The translations under genes and the position numbers were made by a program. From Archegozetes longisetosus (Eukaryota; Arthropoda; Arachnida; Sarcoptiformes; Trhypochthoniidae): a DNA stretch of 64,000 nt. The stretch is from contig JAEMBT020000006.1 of the NCBI GenBank assembly GCA_018873245.2, forward strand, positions 6,593,855-6,657,854, in the 5' to 3' direction. Below the pieces are notes generated by a model, which ran no database searches, had not been told where the DNA came from, and saw only the letters and a list, made by a program, of their open reading frames with translations. This document shows positions 51,754-64,000 of this stretch, one piece after another; position 1 is the first letter of the stretch, and each line of letters opens with the position of its first letter.

Positions 51754-54700
51754 TTAAGAATAGAAAGTAAGAACATTCGTTTGATCCCCTCTGATGAACA
51801 TAAAAGGAGGCATATCGGAGGTTAGTGTTTCGAGCCACGCCATATATAATGCTGCAGAACATGTTCCCTTGCGAGGCATAGGAAGTGTCCTAAAACCAAT
51901 TAACAATGTATCAGTTGAGTGCTTGATTTAAGAAGAAATCTTACGAAAGGTGAAAACTTACATTACTATAAGTGTTGCTTCTTTAGAGTACTGGCAAAGT
52001 AACTCTCTAAGCCTTATATGCCGATTGTTCTGTTCAATAAAATCATTTCGAATTAACAATTATTAATCACTTATTTAAGATATACTGAAAAACAATTTCT
52101 TACTTTATCTTTAAGCGCAAGCAATTCAGAATCAGTGATAACCAATTTATTGACGTTTTCGGCGTCACTTTCGTCTCCATTAGCGTCACAATTATTGCTA
52201 TCGGCATCTTTAACCCTCCACTTAGATATCAACTCCTTAAAGACTTTTTTAGTGGATTCTTGGGGAGGTTTCACAATATCTGGTATAACGATGACATCTG
52301 AGTAATCAATTCTGAACTTGCTAAGAAGGGCGGCCATATTTCGTTGTTCAGTGTCCAATTCATCTTTCTTATTGGCCAAAGCAAACACCCGTAACTTGCA
52401 TCCTTTCCACTGTCCTCTTGTGGTCAACAGATAAGGCAATAGTAAAGTGAGTCCTCCGTCATCGTACAGCCACCAAACATCTATATATCCTTTCTTTTGT
52501 TTACGTTGAAACTGGTTAACAGCCATCAAAATTTCTTTCGGAACATCTTTTATTCCGTGCAGGCCTGAAGGATTGTTTGATATCCCATAGGGTTGTTGTG
52601 CGCCCAAATCTCGTTGAGAACTATGTGTCGATGGAGTCGAATCACGAGAACTAATACTTCCTCCTTATTAGATAATTCAAATTGATTTAGAATTTGTTAA
52701 GAATAAGACATGCATCAGATCTTACTGTGAGGAATATGCATTGCCGACAAATTATTTCCGTTCTGACTGACGTCTTCTTTTGACAAGTCAATGCTTACAT
52801 AGGATGCATTCAAGAACTTTGCAGATGAAAGCATTCCGTTATCATTCATGCACTCTAATATTTCTGATATTCTCCCAAAACGCGAATAATCCAAGCCATT
52901 TGGCAAACGAATCATTACAAGTGATAGATGTTTATCAAACACATTACTGTTAATAACGAAATCATGTGAAATCAAAATTTAACTGACTGAAAAATTCATA
53001 TTTTTTATTATCTAATTGAATAAAAATTGAAGGAAAAAGCTTTAAACTGAAACAAAATAGCCATACTGTATGGTATTGAAATAGTCGATCACATCTTCAG
53101 GTTCACTGGTCTGCCAGTTAGACTTCATTCCGAGCATAACTATATTAGGTCGTAATTTTCCAATTCCCACTGACTATTATTAATAACATAACAATTTAAG
53201 TATTTGACTGTAAGCGCGATAAGGTATCAAATAAGTTAATGACTAACTTGAATCATAGATTTAACTCCTTTGGCCAGTGTTTCTTCTTCTGCTAAGTTGT
53301 AAAATCCTTTAACTTTTCGTTTGAGTAGCCAGAAGTTTGCCTCTTGAATCAGAGAATTACGAGTTCTTTGTGATATTGATCCCTAAATTATAGATTGATT
53401 AAAATAACTGATTCAATTTGAAGTGTTATTAGAAATTAATTAAAATTAATTACAGTGACCACATGACCACAAACAATGAGTCCAATTCCTTTAGAAATAC
53501 TATACGCAAAGTCGACCAGCGGTGGCCGGAAAGAGGGATTTCCAGTCAGAACCAGAATTTGAGGCCTAATTGGGTGATACTTTGATGTAGTAATAAATAG
53601 GAAAAGTTTATTGCGATCTACCTGAAGTTTTTGACGTGATCTGGAACTAGATTGAGGCGATACACCGAATGTAATGCTGAACGGTATGTTTGCGCCTGTG
53701 TTGATGAGCCCCAATTCACATCTATTCAAATTACAAAATTTTAGTTACAGTTTGACATTTAAATGTCATTAATTTCAACTTTAAGTCCAAATAAACCATA
53801 AAAAACTATAATTTGAGATTTAGCCGAAAATTCAAAGAAATTCTATTTTTGTGTCTAATTTGCCAAAGCTGTTCAAATATATAAAAATTTCTAAAAAAAG
53901 CTTTTTCAAACTTTCATGTATTCAGCAACTAGAAACAAAGTTAGAAATAAATACCTGGTTTTCTGTGCAAAATCCATAAATATAAAGCTAAAACAATGAC
54001 GAAAGTGACAAGTGCTGTTGACCAATGAGTTATGAACATTACAGTAAGGCAAAGAATAGCACCCAATAAGCTACACCACATATTGTAATACTTAAAGGCA
54101 GGTCGGAAACCAGGCGATTTGGCGAAAGAGGCGTGAAAGCATGAGAAGTTGATGAGACAATAAGCAGCCAAAAAGAAGTTGGAGATGATTGGAGCGATGG
54201 AGTTCAGATCTCCTATAATACAACAGCAGAGTGCTATAAAAAAGGCCAGAATATATCCTCTTCGAGGCTCATTATTCTTTCCAAATCCTTTTCCGAAGTA
54301 TTCGATTAGTGGAAACAGTTTGTCTTTGCAAAGAGCCTGAAACACTTTGGGCGCGCTGACCAGACTAGCCAGTGCTGAGGACAGCGTGGCCGCAAATATT
54401 CCAGCGTATATCAAAGGCCCGAAACCAGATATCATCTCAACCACTTGATAAAAGTGCGACGAACCGTATTTGCATTGATTATTTGGACCCAAATCACAAT
54501 TAGTTATATATTGAATAAAATTCGATGAATAATTCTGAACGTATTCTATCTGTCCGTTTGCATCTCTGACTACAGTTGCCCCGCATATAAATAAAAATAA
54601 AAGATAACTAAATGTTGTGATCGCTATCGCTAAGAGAGTGCCACGGGAATACTTTTCTGTGGATCCTAACAATAAATGTCAAGTTTTGATTTAATTATGA

Positions 54701-57700
54701 CTATATGAATAAATTATAATATCATGTATTCTTAAAATTAAGTTGATTTTGTATAACAGAAGACATACTTTAAGATCGCCTGAAATGTTAGCGCCAGCCA
54801 ATATTCCAGTGGCTGCCGGAAAGAATACCGAAAATACTGAGAAGAAAGTTTCGCCCTCGAATCGTGGTAAAAAGTTTTCAACAATCAATTGGCCTAAAAA
54901 TACGTGGATCAATAAAATTGCATTTTTATTCATTAAAATGACATACCATCCCAACCAACATATCCTTTCGATTTTTTTTCATCACTAGGAGGAATAACTG
55001 ACCCAATCAGAAAGTCAGCCATTGCTACCAACAGGATAACTAGCAGAACTATTTGGGCCTAAAAGAAAAAAGATATCTCTTGATTGTTCACTTGGATTTT
55101 GAGTTGATGCAGTTTCAAACTTAAGGAAAATAATAGATTTAAGAATACCTTAGTTTCCCATTCCGTACCGATAATTGCAATACAAAGTAGTAAGCAAACA
55201 GTTAAACAACTTATAATTCTGATGTCGTTTAAGCCTCCGTCTACTATTTGTGTGCCATTTACCTAAAAAATAGTTTTATCATCAGAAAAAAAGTCCTATA
55301 ATCATTGCCATCATCTCAAAGATGTAAGATTAAAAAATTTAAACAAAGTAAAACTTTAATTTCCACTACATGTTTGAACAATTTAGAAACATTTCAGATA
55401 TTAACAATAGACGAGATTGAAAAGTAGCTATACCTTAAGCAGGTCCCTAAAAGCTTCAGCAAAGCCAACCGCATACATAGCAATTGCCACTGCATTTGCA
55501 ATTGAAAATATGACTCCAATGGCCCCACCGAACTCAGGACCTAAATAATTGTACCTTTAGAAAACTTTACAAAGTTCTGCGATTGACTTTATATTTACCT
55601 AAGCAGCGACTGATCATATAATAAGTACCACCACCTCTGACTTCTCCATTGGTACAAATGGCTGACATAGATATCGAAGTAATTGTAGTGACAATAGTTG
55701 CGAGAATTATGACAACAGATCCTAAACCGATACCAGCCTGGGCTGCGACCCACGACAGACGCAAAAATAGCATAACACCCCATATGTTGAGGAGACATCG
55801 AATCTTAATTGAATTAAACAGATATTTAGAGAATGACATTAATTTCGAGCTATTGACAAATGACTGAATTGAAAGAATTATTACGAGCACTCCTTGAATC
55901 CAGCCGAACTTGACTGCATTTTCTGTGTTTGCTTCTCCAACATTTTTCTGTTGATCTTTATTCTATAGCAAAAAAGATATTCGGTTTATATTTGAAAAAC
56001 ATTAGTTTAAACTCGTAGTAAATAAATATCCGCACACATTTTAGGCATTCACATTCATTAAATAGCAAAGAGTGAAACAAGTGAATCAATGTTTCACTCG
56101 ATTATGCGGAAGATTCGAACGAACAAATCTCGAGTCGAATGATTCGATTGCGAACAGTCTGATGGAATTAACAACTGTTTTGCATTTCTCTGATGCATCT
56201 TACTATACATTAATGATTTGTGAATTCGTTAGATGTGAGCATCCAAATTGAACACTTGAAAAATGACTTATTTGTTGTATTGACAATTGTTTTTATAATT
56301 GATATTAATCTTAATCGAAATGATTAATTTTTATTGTTATGATAACTTAAATGAAAGGCCACCAGCAAAAATGTTATCAATAATATTTAATAGGTTGAAA
56401 GTGACAATTGATTGTAACAAAATGATCAAAACATTTGAATAGCTGTAGCAAAATATAGTTTATTAAACTAAATGAAATGTGGCATTTCAAGTATACTATA
56501 TATACTTATTGTTAATCGAAATAAATATTCATGTCCCATTTTTCAGATAATATTCAATTTATTTTTATATATTTTATCAGCTTTTTTTATCGTCAATTCG
56601 TAGCTTATTATACATTTGTGATTCAGTACAATGTTGACCGAAATTTTATTCAATTGAACCAGATGAGTTTTTTGACATTAAAATGAAATAGAATCAAAAA
56701 TGTCTGCAATTTAGACATCACAATGAAAATTTAAATGAAAAAGATTCCAAAGTATAGCCAGTGAATTTTAGAGCCAAGCAATCAATGTAAATTGATTGAG
56801 AAAATATGAAAGTTAGCTGGGTTTGTTATGGTGAGCTTTGAATTTAACAAAGCTAGGAAAGATTTGTTTGCCAAAAGTATCTTTGAGCGCTCGGTTTAGT
56901 GTCTGATAATAAAAGGTAACCATAAACTTTAAAACCTAATCAATAGTTAGCTGTTGATGTTAGTCAGAAAACTTTGAACTTTCTACAAACAACAATTACA
57001 TTGTTTATTTTGATGTGACAGCTGCACAAACTTTAGGACAATAGTTGCTCCATAATAAAATAATTGTCAACAAATCATTACATGAGTAGTATTTGTCATT
57101 TCTCGAGTGAGATGACAAAAACTTCGTTTATTAATAGATCAATTAAGAATTAATGTTTAGATCAAATTTTTAGATATTTTATAGGTCTGAACGAACAGGC
57201 ACAAACGAAAAAACTTGATTCAACTTTCATGTTTGTCATGCAAATATTTGATTTGAATTTTAAATTCGAAGCATTCATCTCAAGTGAAGTTATGTTAAGC
57301 ATAAGAGAATTAGAATTGAGTGGAGAGTACAATAAAGTAGAATTTGATTCAATAGCTAATCCAATGCAAGTCAGTGTGAGATTTTGCCATAAAAATAGAG
57401 ACCACAGACTTGTCCTCATAAATAATACCATTAAATCTCAAATACCTGTTTCTAAGTTAACACAAAAATTTGACCAAACTTTCACTTCTAGATCAAGACT
57501 TCGATTAAATCGTTAAATAATGTATGAGAAGATTTAGATTTAAGAACATTTAGTGGTTTATACAGGTTAGGGGTGAGAGTTAGGGTCGAATGAAGGTCAG
57601 CAAAATTTGAAGCACTGTTGAAAACTTGTTTTGATGGTGAATTAAAGATTTAAGTGGTATTGAGTGAAATTATCCGGTGTTAGCAGATATGTGACAATAT

Positions 57701-59299
57701 GTTGGAAATTGTTTCAACCTTAACCTCTATAATACGAAACTTTGATTCAGTGAAGGCAACTTAACATTCCCTCAACATATTCACAAATCTTTACATTTTA
57801 TAGTCCAAGTTTATACAACTAATTCAAATTAAAAATAAGTCATAAAATTCCATCGATAACATCCCTGTAAATTGCTTTCTCAAAATAGAAAACAAAATAA
57901 AAACTCTTAGCTAGAAATAAACTTAGAATAAACTTAGAATAAACTATGTTAACAATCGATTTAGTTTTGAGTTGAGTTTAAAGTTTAAACGAAATGAAGT
58001 TCTAGTTTTTTTTTCCAAAAATCTAAAGCATTAAAACGGTCAATAAATCAAAACTAATTGAAAATTTTTGATTCCTAAAACATTTTCAAGTGAAAAATAT
58101 TTGGAAACCTGTTGAAAAATGAGACCTGGAGAGCAGTGAATACAAAAGTGATAATCAAATAAGTTGTTTAACAAGTACTTAATGGTTATTTTAGAGAAGT
58201 CAGACTAGCATTGATTGAATAGGTTGGTTGTAAAAATGATCTCAATGTTTAATAAGTAGTGATATGAAGATGAATTTTCTGGTCAAAACTCCAACAGAAC
58301 TACAATATAAGATAGAATTGGTTCTGTTATGTGCCAAAGAACCGAAATGTTTGGGTTCAACTAATTATGGGTTAACTGACTTACAATTTTTGCTTCAAAA
58401 CTAAGAATAGGACAGAGGAAAGAAACGAACGGTAGAAAATCATTAACATTTGAGATATGCTTTTGAGAAGCCGCTGCTTTGGGCAGTCGTCAGTTCAACT
58501 GAATTGATTATACTGAGTTTTAGATATCTGTAGATTTGATTGAAGAATTTAGTTTCCCAGTGGCATCCATTCATTTCTTTCAACTAATCTGATAAATTGC
58601 ACGCAAAGCTTCAGTTTAGTTCATAAATTTAAAGCAATACGTACTAAAAGTTGATATAATTTCTACTTTGATTCATTCAAATAAAGCAATACTAGAAAAT
58701 GAAATAGAGAACTAATGTTAGCTTGACAAACAAATACGAACTGGTGTTAATCTAATTAAACATATTATTTTAATGCAAAAATAGTGTTATTCTGTTTTGA
58801 CGAATTGTTAATAAGCAGTAAGTTCATTGACGGCAGTATAACATAGAAACTAATCTATATTAAAGCTGTAAATTATTGGCCTCAAGCTAGTTATCAATCG
58901 TCATTCTATCTAAAAGTAATAGATTTGAAAACTTACTTTATTAGCTTCTGGATGAATAGTAGTTTGGACACCATGTAATTCATCTAAAGTTGGTCTTGTC
59001 ATATGGCCGTGAACCGAAAGGATGTTTCGGTAGTTGTCAACCCTCGGAAGAGCTTCACGAGTATAATGTCTCAAACTTTTAAGATTTTTTGTATCATAAT
59101 AAGTATTGGTGTAGTCGATAGATAACTGATGCGCTTTAGCCGGCATGTTATGAACTGTATCTCCAGAATTGTGTTCATCTGAAACCTTTGCCACTTGAAA
59201 GCGAGACTGATTTTGGCGATCATTATTGCCATTTTCGACTGACAATGATTTTCTAATACAATTATTACTCATTTCCAAAAGTTCTGCCGGCGTCTTGTT
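51754..59299 (-). CDS. SLC12A2: Na-K-Cl cotransporter, SLC12A2 (NKCC1)-like
   Basis: Electroneutral cation-chloride cotransporter of the plasma membrane. Exons (minus): 59299-58937, 55962-55885, 55803-55599, 55540-55434, 55262-55149, 55058-54947, 54893-54769, 54665-53955, 53721-53622, 53565-53460, 53382-53248, 53173-53067, 52946-52726, 52663-52104, 52029-51962, 51889-51754; about 1082 residues. The N-terminus has the SPAK/OSR1 kinase docking motif RFQV and the regulatory Thr cluster [20 protein letters not shown] phrases include [45 protein letters not shown] and [17 protein letters not shown]. The C-terminal domain ends [33 protein letters not shown] and VLTFYS. The joins keep frame except inside 54665-53955, where one base seems missing (see findings). 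The start is not certain: the first exon begins at an acceptor, so a further 5' exon or the internal Met of LLEMSNN is needed. Confidence 0.94.
55963..58936 (-). other. Large (3.0 kb) intron of the cotransporter gene
   Basis: Separates the regulatory N-terminus from the transmembrane-coding exons; both edges are good GT-AG sites and the codon phase is kept. No exon with similarity to other family members was found inside. Open frames at 57162-57516 are unconvincing. Confidence 0.75.
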
Positions 59300-62200
59300 C
59301 TGAAACGGAACCAAGTAAAATTCACATAAACACTATTGTTCAAAGTTTACAACAATTTTAATTAAAACGATTTACCAATGATTACAAAATAATAATCAAC
59401 AATGAATGAAGTTATTGACAATCAACAGGTTTGTAGAAGAAAGTTGAAGAACTGCAAATCATAGGTTTATACTTGTAGTGCAAGCATTTAAAACGATCAA
59501 AAGTTATGAGCCAAGCAAAACTTTCAAGTCTCTCAATTAGAACGAATATGATTAGAGGCAAACGAAAACTGAAGTGACAGCAAAGAACTCTATTGATAAC
59601 CAACTCAACTAATCTATATTTTCCGCTATTTGGCTTGTGATGCTCGAAACTATTTTACTATTTATTAACTAACATTATGTTGTGATGAGTTGTGTATCTC
59701 AGTTATAGATTTAGAATATGAATTAGCCGTTAACTTATTGACAAGAAATGGTTTTCACGCGTTAATTAAGTGCTATATTGAAAACAATGGTTTGACATAT
59801 AAGCTGATTTGTGCTCAATTTTATAATAGCCATTATTTCACACCTTTTAACTAAATTTTGAAAACGATCCAAAACATGATTCTTCGTTTTCGATTGAACG
59901 CAACATTTAACTAGTTTTAAAAATATGAGAAATTATTTTCAAAACTCATACCATGTTGTTATGCATAATACACGATTTAATAGCACATAATTGATAGATA
60001 AATAGATGAATAAAATCGTCACGTTTAAGAACTTAAACTTCTATTCGATTATTTAATTTGTCATATCTACATAAGAATGAGAATATGAAATAATAGGACT
60101 TATTTCACATGAAACCAGTAATTGACTAATGCAAATATGTTGAATAAATGACTAGCAAATTATCACATCTTGACTACAACTTAAATATAGATGTGAAGTG
60201 TTTTTGTGCAAATAAAAATAGAATATATTAATAGAACAGAATATACTGAGTGCTTTTCACTCAAAATTACTACATTTTCGCAACCATTTTGCTTAATTAG
60301 TCAAAGTTACTTTGCCAGCAATTAACTATTTAAAAAAACTCTTATCAATAAATTGCAAAATTTAAGTCCTTATTATTTATCTGATACTCATAATTAGTTT
60401 GGTCTGTCTGTAAATTTAGTAAATGTTATATCAGATGAGTTGCTGAGATCGTGATCACACGAAGAGACGTGAGTTGGAAACAAGATCAACATTTAGAATT
60501 GAATTGTTACAAAAGTAACCGTCATTACCAATCTATTGCATACAAACCGGAAAGTTGTAATAAGCTTACAAATTAGCTAGCAATAGACTTGTGTTTAAGT
60601 TACCTAATGAATAGTTTGTGTGATTCAAGTGATACCAGAAATAGTTGACTTTTAAGAAGGATTCTTTGAAAGCATGAACTGAGCAGTTTTCGTATATTAT
60701 TGTATGGTTTGATTGAAAAAATGGATTTGCGCTGTATAACCATATTCAGCGGATATTTGAAACATATGTAGAAAGTTGAAGAAACTTTGATTGACCCTCT
60801 ATTTGAGTGATTTAATTCTAAATGATTTCAACCCAAATGAGATATCAAAAAACATTTAAAGTGTAATACTTGTCAATATAGTTGTATGTCAATATATTAG
60901 TAGAGTATCTCAAATGATTCGATAAGTCGAGTGCTCAAAAGCATGTCAACATCAAGTATTATATTTTGATAATTTTCTACTTATCAGTAGCATAGAAGAA
61001 CTTCCGACGTAAGAATAAGACTAGTGTTTGCATCGTTACAAACATTTAATACTTTAATTTACAAATTATGTCCATTTTTGTTACATGTGGTGAATAAGAA
61101 AATTATAAATATTATCGTAATAAATTCGATTAGAATCATATTGACTTATTATATGTAAAACAAAGTATAACTGAATATTGAACTGGTAATGTGTGCATTT
61201 TCAAGAGATACCTATTTGTAAGGGTAATATTGAAAATAGAACGAGTTTGAATAAAACATGAACACATTAAAGACGTTGGGCGAAGCCCTATCTAGAACAT
61301 CCGAATAAAACATGCAAATATCCTATTCGTCGCTATTTCTTTAGTCTAATTCACTATTTGATAGTTTGAGAGCTATTAAATTCATTGATTTACTTACAGT
61401 TACTGTGGAAGCAGACAACAAGAGAAATGAAAAACTGAAATAACACAATAGAACTTGATTTATACATAACTGAAAAACAAAATTCAAAAAGAATGCGATT
61501 TGAGCTTTAGAATCAAGTCCAAACGTATAAGTGATAAAATAGCAAAATAAAACACTTGGAGTAGCAAATAAATGAAAGTCAGTTTTGAATTGCGCATCAA
61601 ATTAGAAAAAACTGGTTAACAATAGGTTGAAAAGTTTTAATTAATGAAAATGCAATGGTATTTGTCTAGAATAATTGATTTCCAATAGTTCTAAATTTTT
61701 GCAGATATGACCAATAATAATAATTGAGAAAATTTGATGAGTTGAATAAAAAGGTTACCAGATACATTATTAGTAAAGTATTAAGTTTAAAAAAAGATAG
61801 ATAAGCAAAATTATATTTTAAACAATTAGATCATTTATCTCATTGACAATATGTTGAGGCATCAAAAAAAACCTATCAAAAATCTCATCAATTCTTGCAG
61901 AATATGTTTAATCAATAACTTTGAAGAATAATCGATGAAAGCTTTTGGGTCAACTAATATTTATTTATTAGATGCCTTCATTCATTTGAAAGCATAACAG
62001 CTCATCAATTAGGCATATAATCAATTGATTGAGCAAATGATCAGCTATCAATATGAGCCATTCATATAGCATTTCAATTTTTAACTAAACTAATTCGTTT
62101 AGTTATCAGATAGAAGGAATGTTACAAAACTATGTCTAACTTCTCATTTTTCATCAATAGGCTAGTAGTGATCGATAAATTCTATAATTGAATCATATAA

Positions 62201-63959
62201 TGAACTTCCGCTCAATTGTCAGTTAATGATGACATTAAAAAGGAATGAAAGCTATAGCAAATGCCTTATGATTAGAGAATGTAATAACATTTAGATGAAA
62301 CGAATCTATTATGAAGTGACGTCAATCTAAATTGAATCTAAAGCAATTGTAAATGGAAGTCTCCGGTATATGTCCCTGTGATCTACTTATCGAATGAAAG
62401 TCGTTTCTCAACTCAATAGTTTTCAAGCTGATCAAGTATTTTATTTTTACTATTCCATTGTTTATTATTATTATAATTATTACTTATATACACTATCCGT
62501 ATATTAACAAATCTGTGATAAGATAAACAAATCTGCAAACAAACTAATATTATATAAATTGAATGCCAATCGATCGGCACCTTATGAAGAACTGATAAAA
62601 TTTAATATTTTGAACTCAAATTTGGTGTTAGACCGGAAAATTGAGAAATGGACAACAGATTGGAGTAAAAGCAGTGTTCGAAAGTACTTGTAATGAAACG
62701 GAGCCAAAATATAAAAATAAAATTAATATTTGATTCGAGTTCGTGCCCTTTGATAAGCAAACTATTTGATATGAGTAACAGTTGGCTTCCAGTTACGAGT
62801 AATATTTGACATACAATTTCCGTCCAAACATTTTCATGAGATTAAATCAATAACAAATTCAAGTGCTTTTGTTTCATGCAATGAACTTTCATATGACTGC
62901 TAACAGTGATATAAAACTAGTTATAAATATATTTCTGAACAAAGTTAACCAAAAAGCAGGAAAATAAATAGAGGAACCGATGTTTTACGAAAGAATCGCA
63001 TCCGTTTATTATTCGAAATAAGTTTGCTTTTGGAAAATCTATGTTTCAATTGCTATATAAGCTTACATAAGAGTCGAATCACAGATTCAATACTCAAGAT
63101 TATGATAAATGTATTGATTACAAACACTATTTCACATAATACATGACTTTTTAAGATTAAAATAAATCATATCAATAATACTAAGTCAGTATATGATTTT
63201 ATTTCCTCTCTTTGAGAAACTAATCGGTTTATTAAATTATTAATTATTGTTGTGGCTAAGTAAGGAACATAAATTAACAGATGCACACATCAAATATGCC
63301 AATCAATTAAGTGACGAAAGCGAGAGTTTCATGTAACTCAAAGACGTAACATTAACACGAAATGAAAAATTGTCGAGAACCAGATTTTCTAATATTTGTT
63401 TATTTTTCAAGTTATCCTTCAAGCATTTTTTCATTCATTTAAAAGTATTTGTTCGACTGGCGAAATACTTAAAAACTTGCTCGATTTGAGACAAAGCTTA
63501 TAGATCCAGTCAAAAGGTCAGACAAATCGCATTAAACGCTAGACAATTACTCAAAATTATTGACTATTCAAACAAAATCAAAACAAACAAATATCTAGAG
63601 GCAACTCAATCGATTTACTTGCTTTTGCATTATTTAGAAGAATATTGTAATTTTCCAAGACTTTTAAATAATATATGAGAATATTATTTTTACAAAACCT
63701 GTTTAACTTCGACATTAATGGCAAAGCTTCTCAATCAAATTGAATGCATTAATGAAAAAAGACTAATTTTTTATGAAAATTATTAACAACAGAATTTGAA
63801 CAATTTATAAATTTCAAACAAAATAATTGACACTACAATGAAAATGATGAGAATATAAATCGATTTGGAAATAGTTTGAGAAAATACTTGAGAATAAGTG
63901 GTAAAAGAATGGATATCTATAAATACATAAAAACTTGAGATAATTAAAAGATTGCAAAC
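59300..63959. other. Region 5' of the cotransporter, no recognisable gene
   Basis: About 4.7 kb of AT-rich DNA, either first intron or promoter of SLC12A2. A TGACGTCA palindrome lies at 62317-62324. No coding frame with recognisable similarity. Confidence 0.5.
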
Positions 63960-63998
63960 CTTGACTTGAGAACGGTTTCCAGAACCTAATTCATTATA
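63960..63998 (-). CDS. Possible upstream exon of the cotransporter (partial)
   Basis: The minus strand from the right edge is open for 13 codons (YNELGSGNRSQVK) and ends exactly at a phase-0 GT donor, matching the phase-0 acceptor at 59300. This would join to [13 protein letters not shown]. The N-terminus of this family is poorly conserved, so similarity cannot confirm it, and the exon is cut by the window edge. Confidence 0.28.
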
Positions 63999-64000
63999 TC

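Noticed and set aside
61398-61467. Minus-strand open stretch from an ATG (MYKSSSIVLFQFF...) ending at a strong GTAAGT donor, signal-peptide-like
   Set aside because: Its phase does not fit the cotransporter acceptor at 59300 (it would create a stop), and no other downstream exon was found. Likely chance.

Overview
This window is nuclear DNA from an animal, most likely an arthropod and plausibly an acariform mite. It is strongly AT-rich, genes are compact, most introns are 50-90 bases with GT-AG ends, and the proteins are metazoan (nuclear lamin with a CaaX box, Shc with PTB and SH2 domains, BORC subunit KXD1, NKCC-type transporter, KIF23). The mite suggestion is an inference from genome style; no species was identified. 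No operons, tRNA, rRNA or CRISPR arrays were seen.

Fifteen protein-coding genes were reconstructed by joining exons by hand; the joins given keep the reading frame except where stated. In order: lamin (+, 7930-10460); alkaline ceramidase (-, 13260-11939); a divergent RecA-fold ATPase resembling SWSAP1 (+, 14633-15439); coproporphyrinogen III oxidase (+, 16587-17929); SRP68 (-, 20157-18154); SLC25A46 (+, 20714-22283); SRFBP1/BUD22 family (-, 23870-22393); COX5A (+, 24395-24995); Shc adaptor (-, 34946-25786, with a 5.3 kb intron); CKS1 (+, 40354-40770); cyclin B (-, 42897-41247); KXD1 (+, 43385-43978); TMEM65 (-, 45736-45086); KIF23 (-, 50025-46727); and an SLC12A2-like Na-K-Cl cotransporter (-, 59299-51754, possibly with one more 5' exon at the right edge).

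Layout: positions 1-7929 hold no recognisable gene, only a decayed hAT-type transposase fragment near 6.6-6.9 kb and short repeats. From 7.9 to 45.7 kb the genes mostly alternate in head-to-head and tail-to-tail pairs with short shared spacers. The 5.4 kb between Shc and CKS1 and the large Shc intron are rich in GA/CT and other simple repeats. From 45 to 64 kb three minus-strand genes lie in tandem.

Functionally the genes are housekeeping: nuclear envelope (lamin), lipid turnover (ceramidase), mitochondrion (CPOX, SLC25A46, COX5A, TMEM65), secretory targeting (SRP68), ribosome biogenesis or transcription (SRFBP1), signalling (Shc), lysosome positioning (KXD1), ion transport (SLC12A2) and mitosis (CKS1, cyclin B, KIF23). 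CKS1 and cyclin B both act on Cdk1 and are tail-to-tail neighbours. I did not find evidence for an undescribed system. The best leads are an apparent one-base frameshift in the cotransporter, a possible lamin isoform without CaaX made by retention of the last intron, an atypical cyclin B destruction box, an E2F-like site in the CKS1 promoter and the SWSAP1-like ATPase with an altered Walker A.
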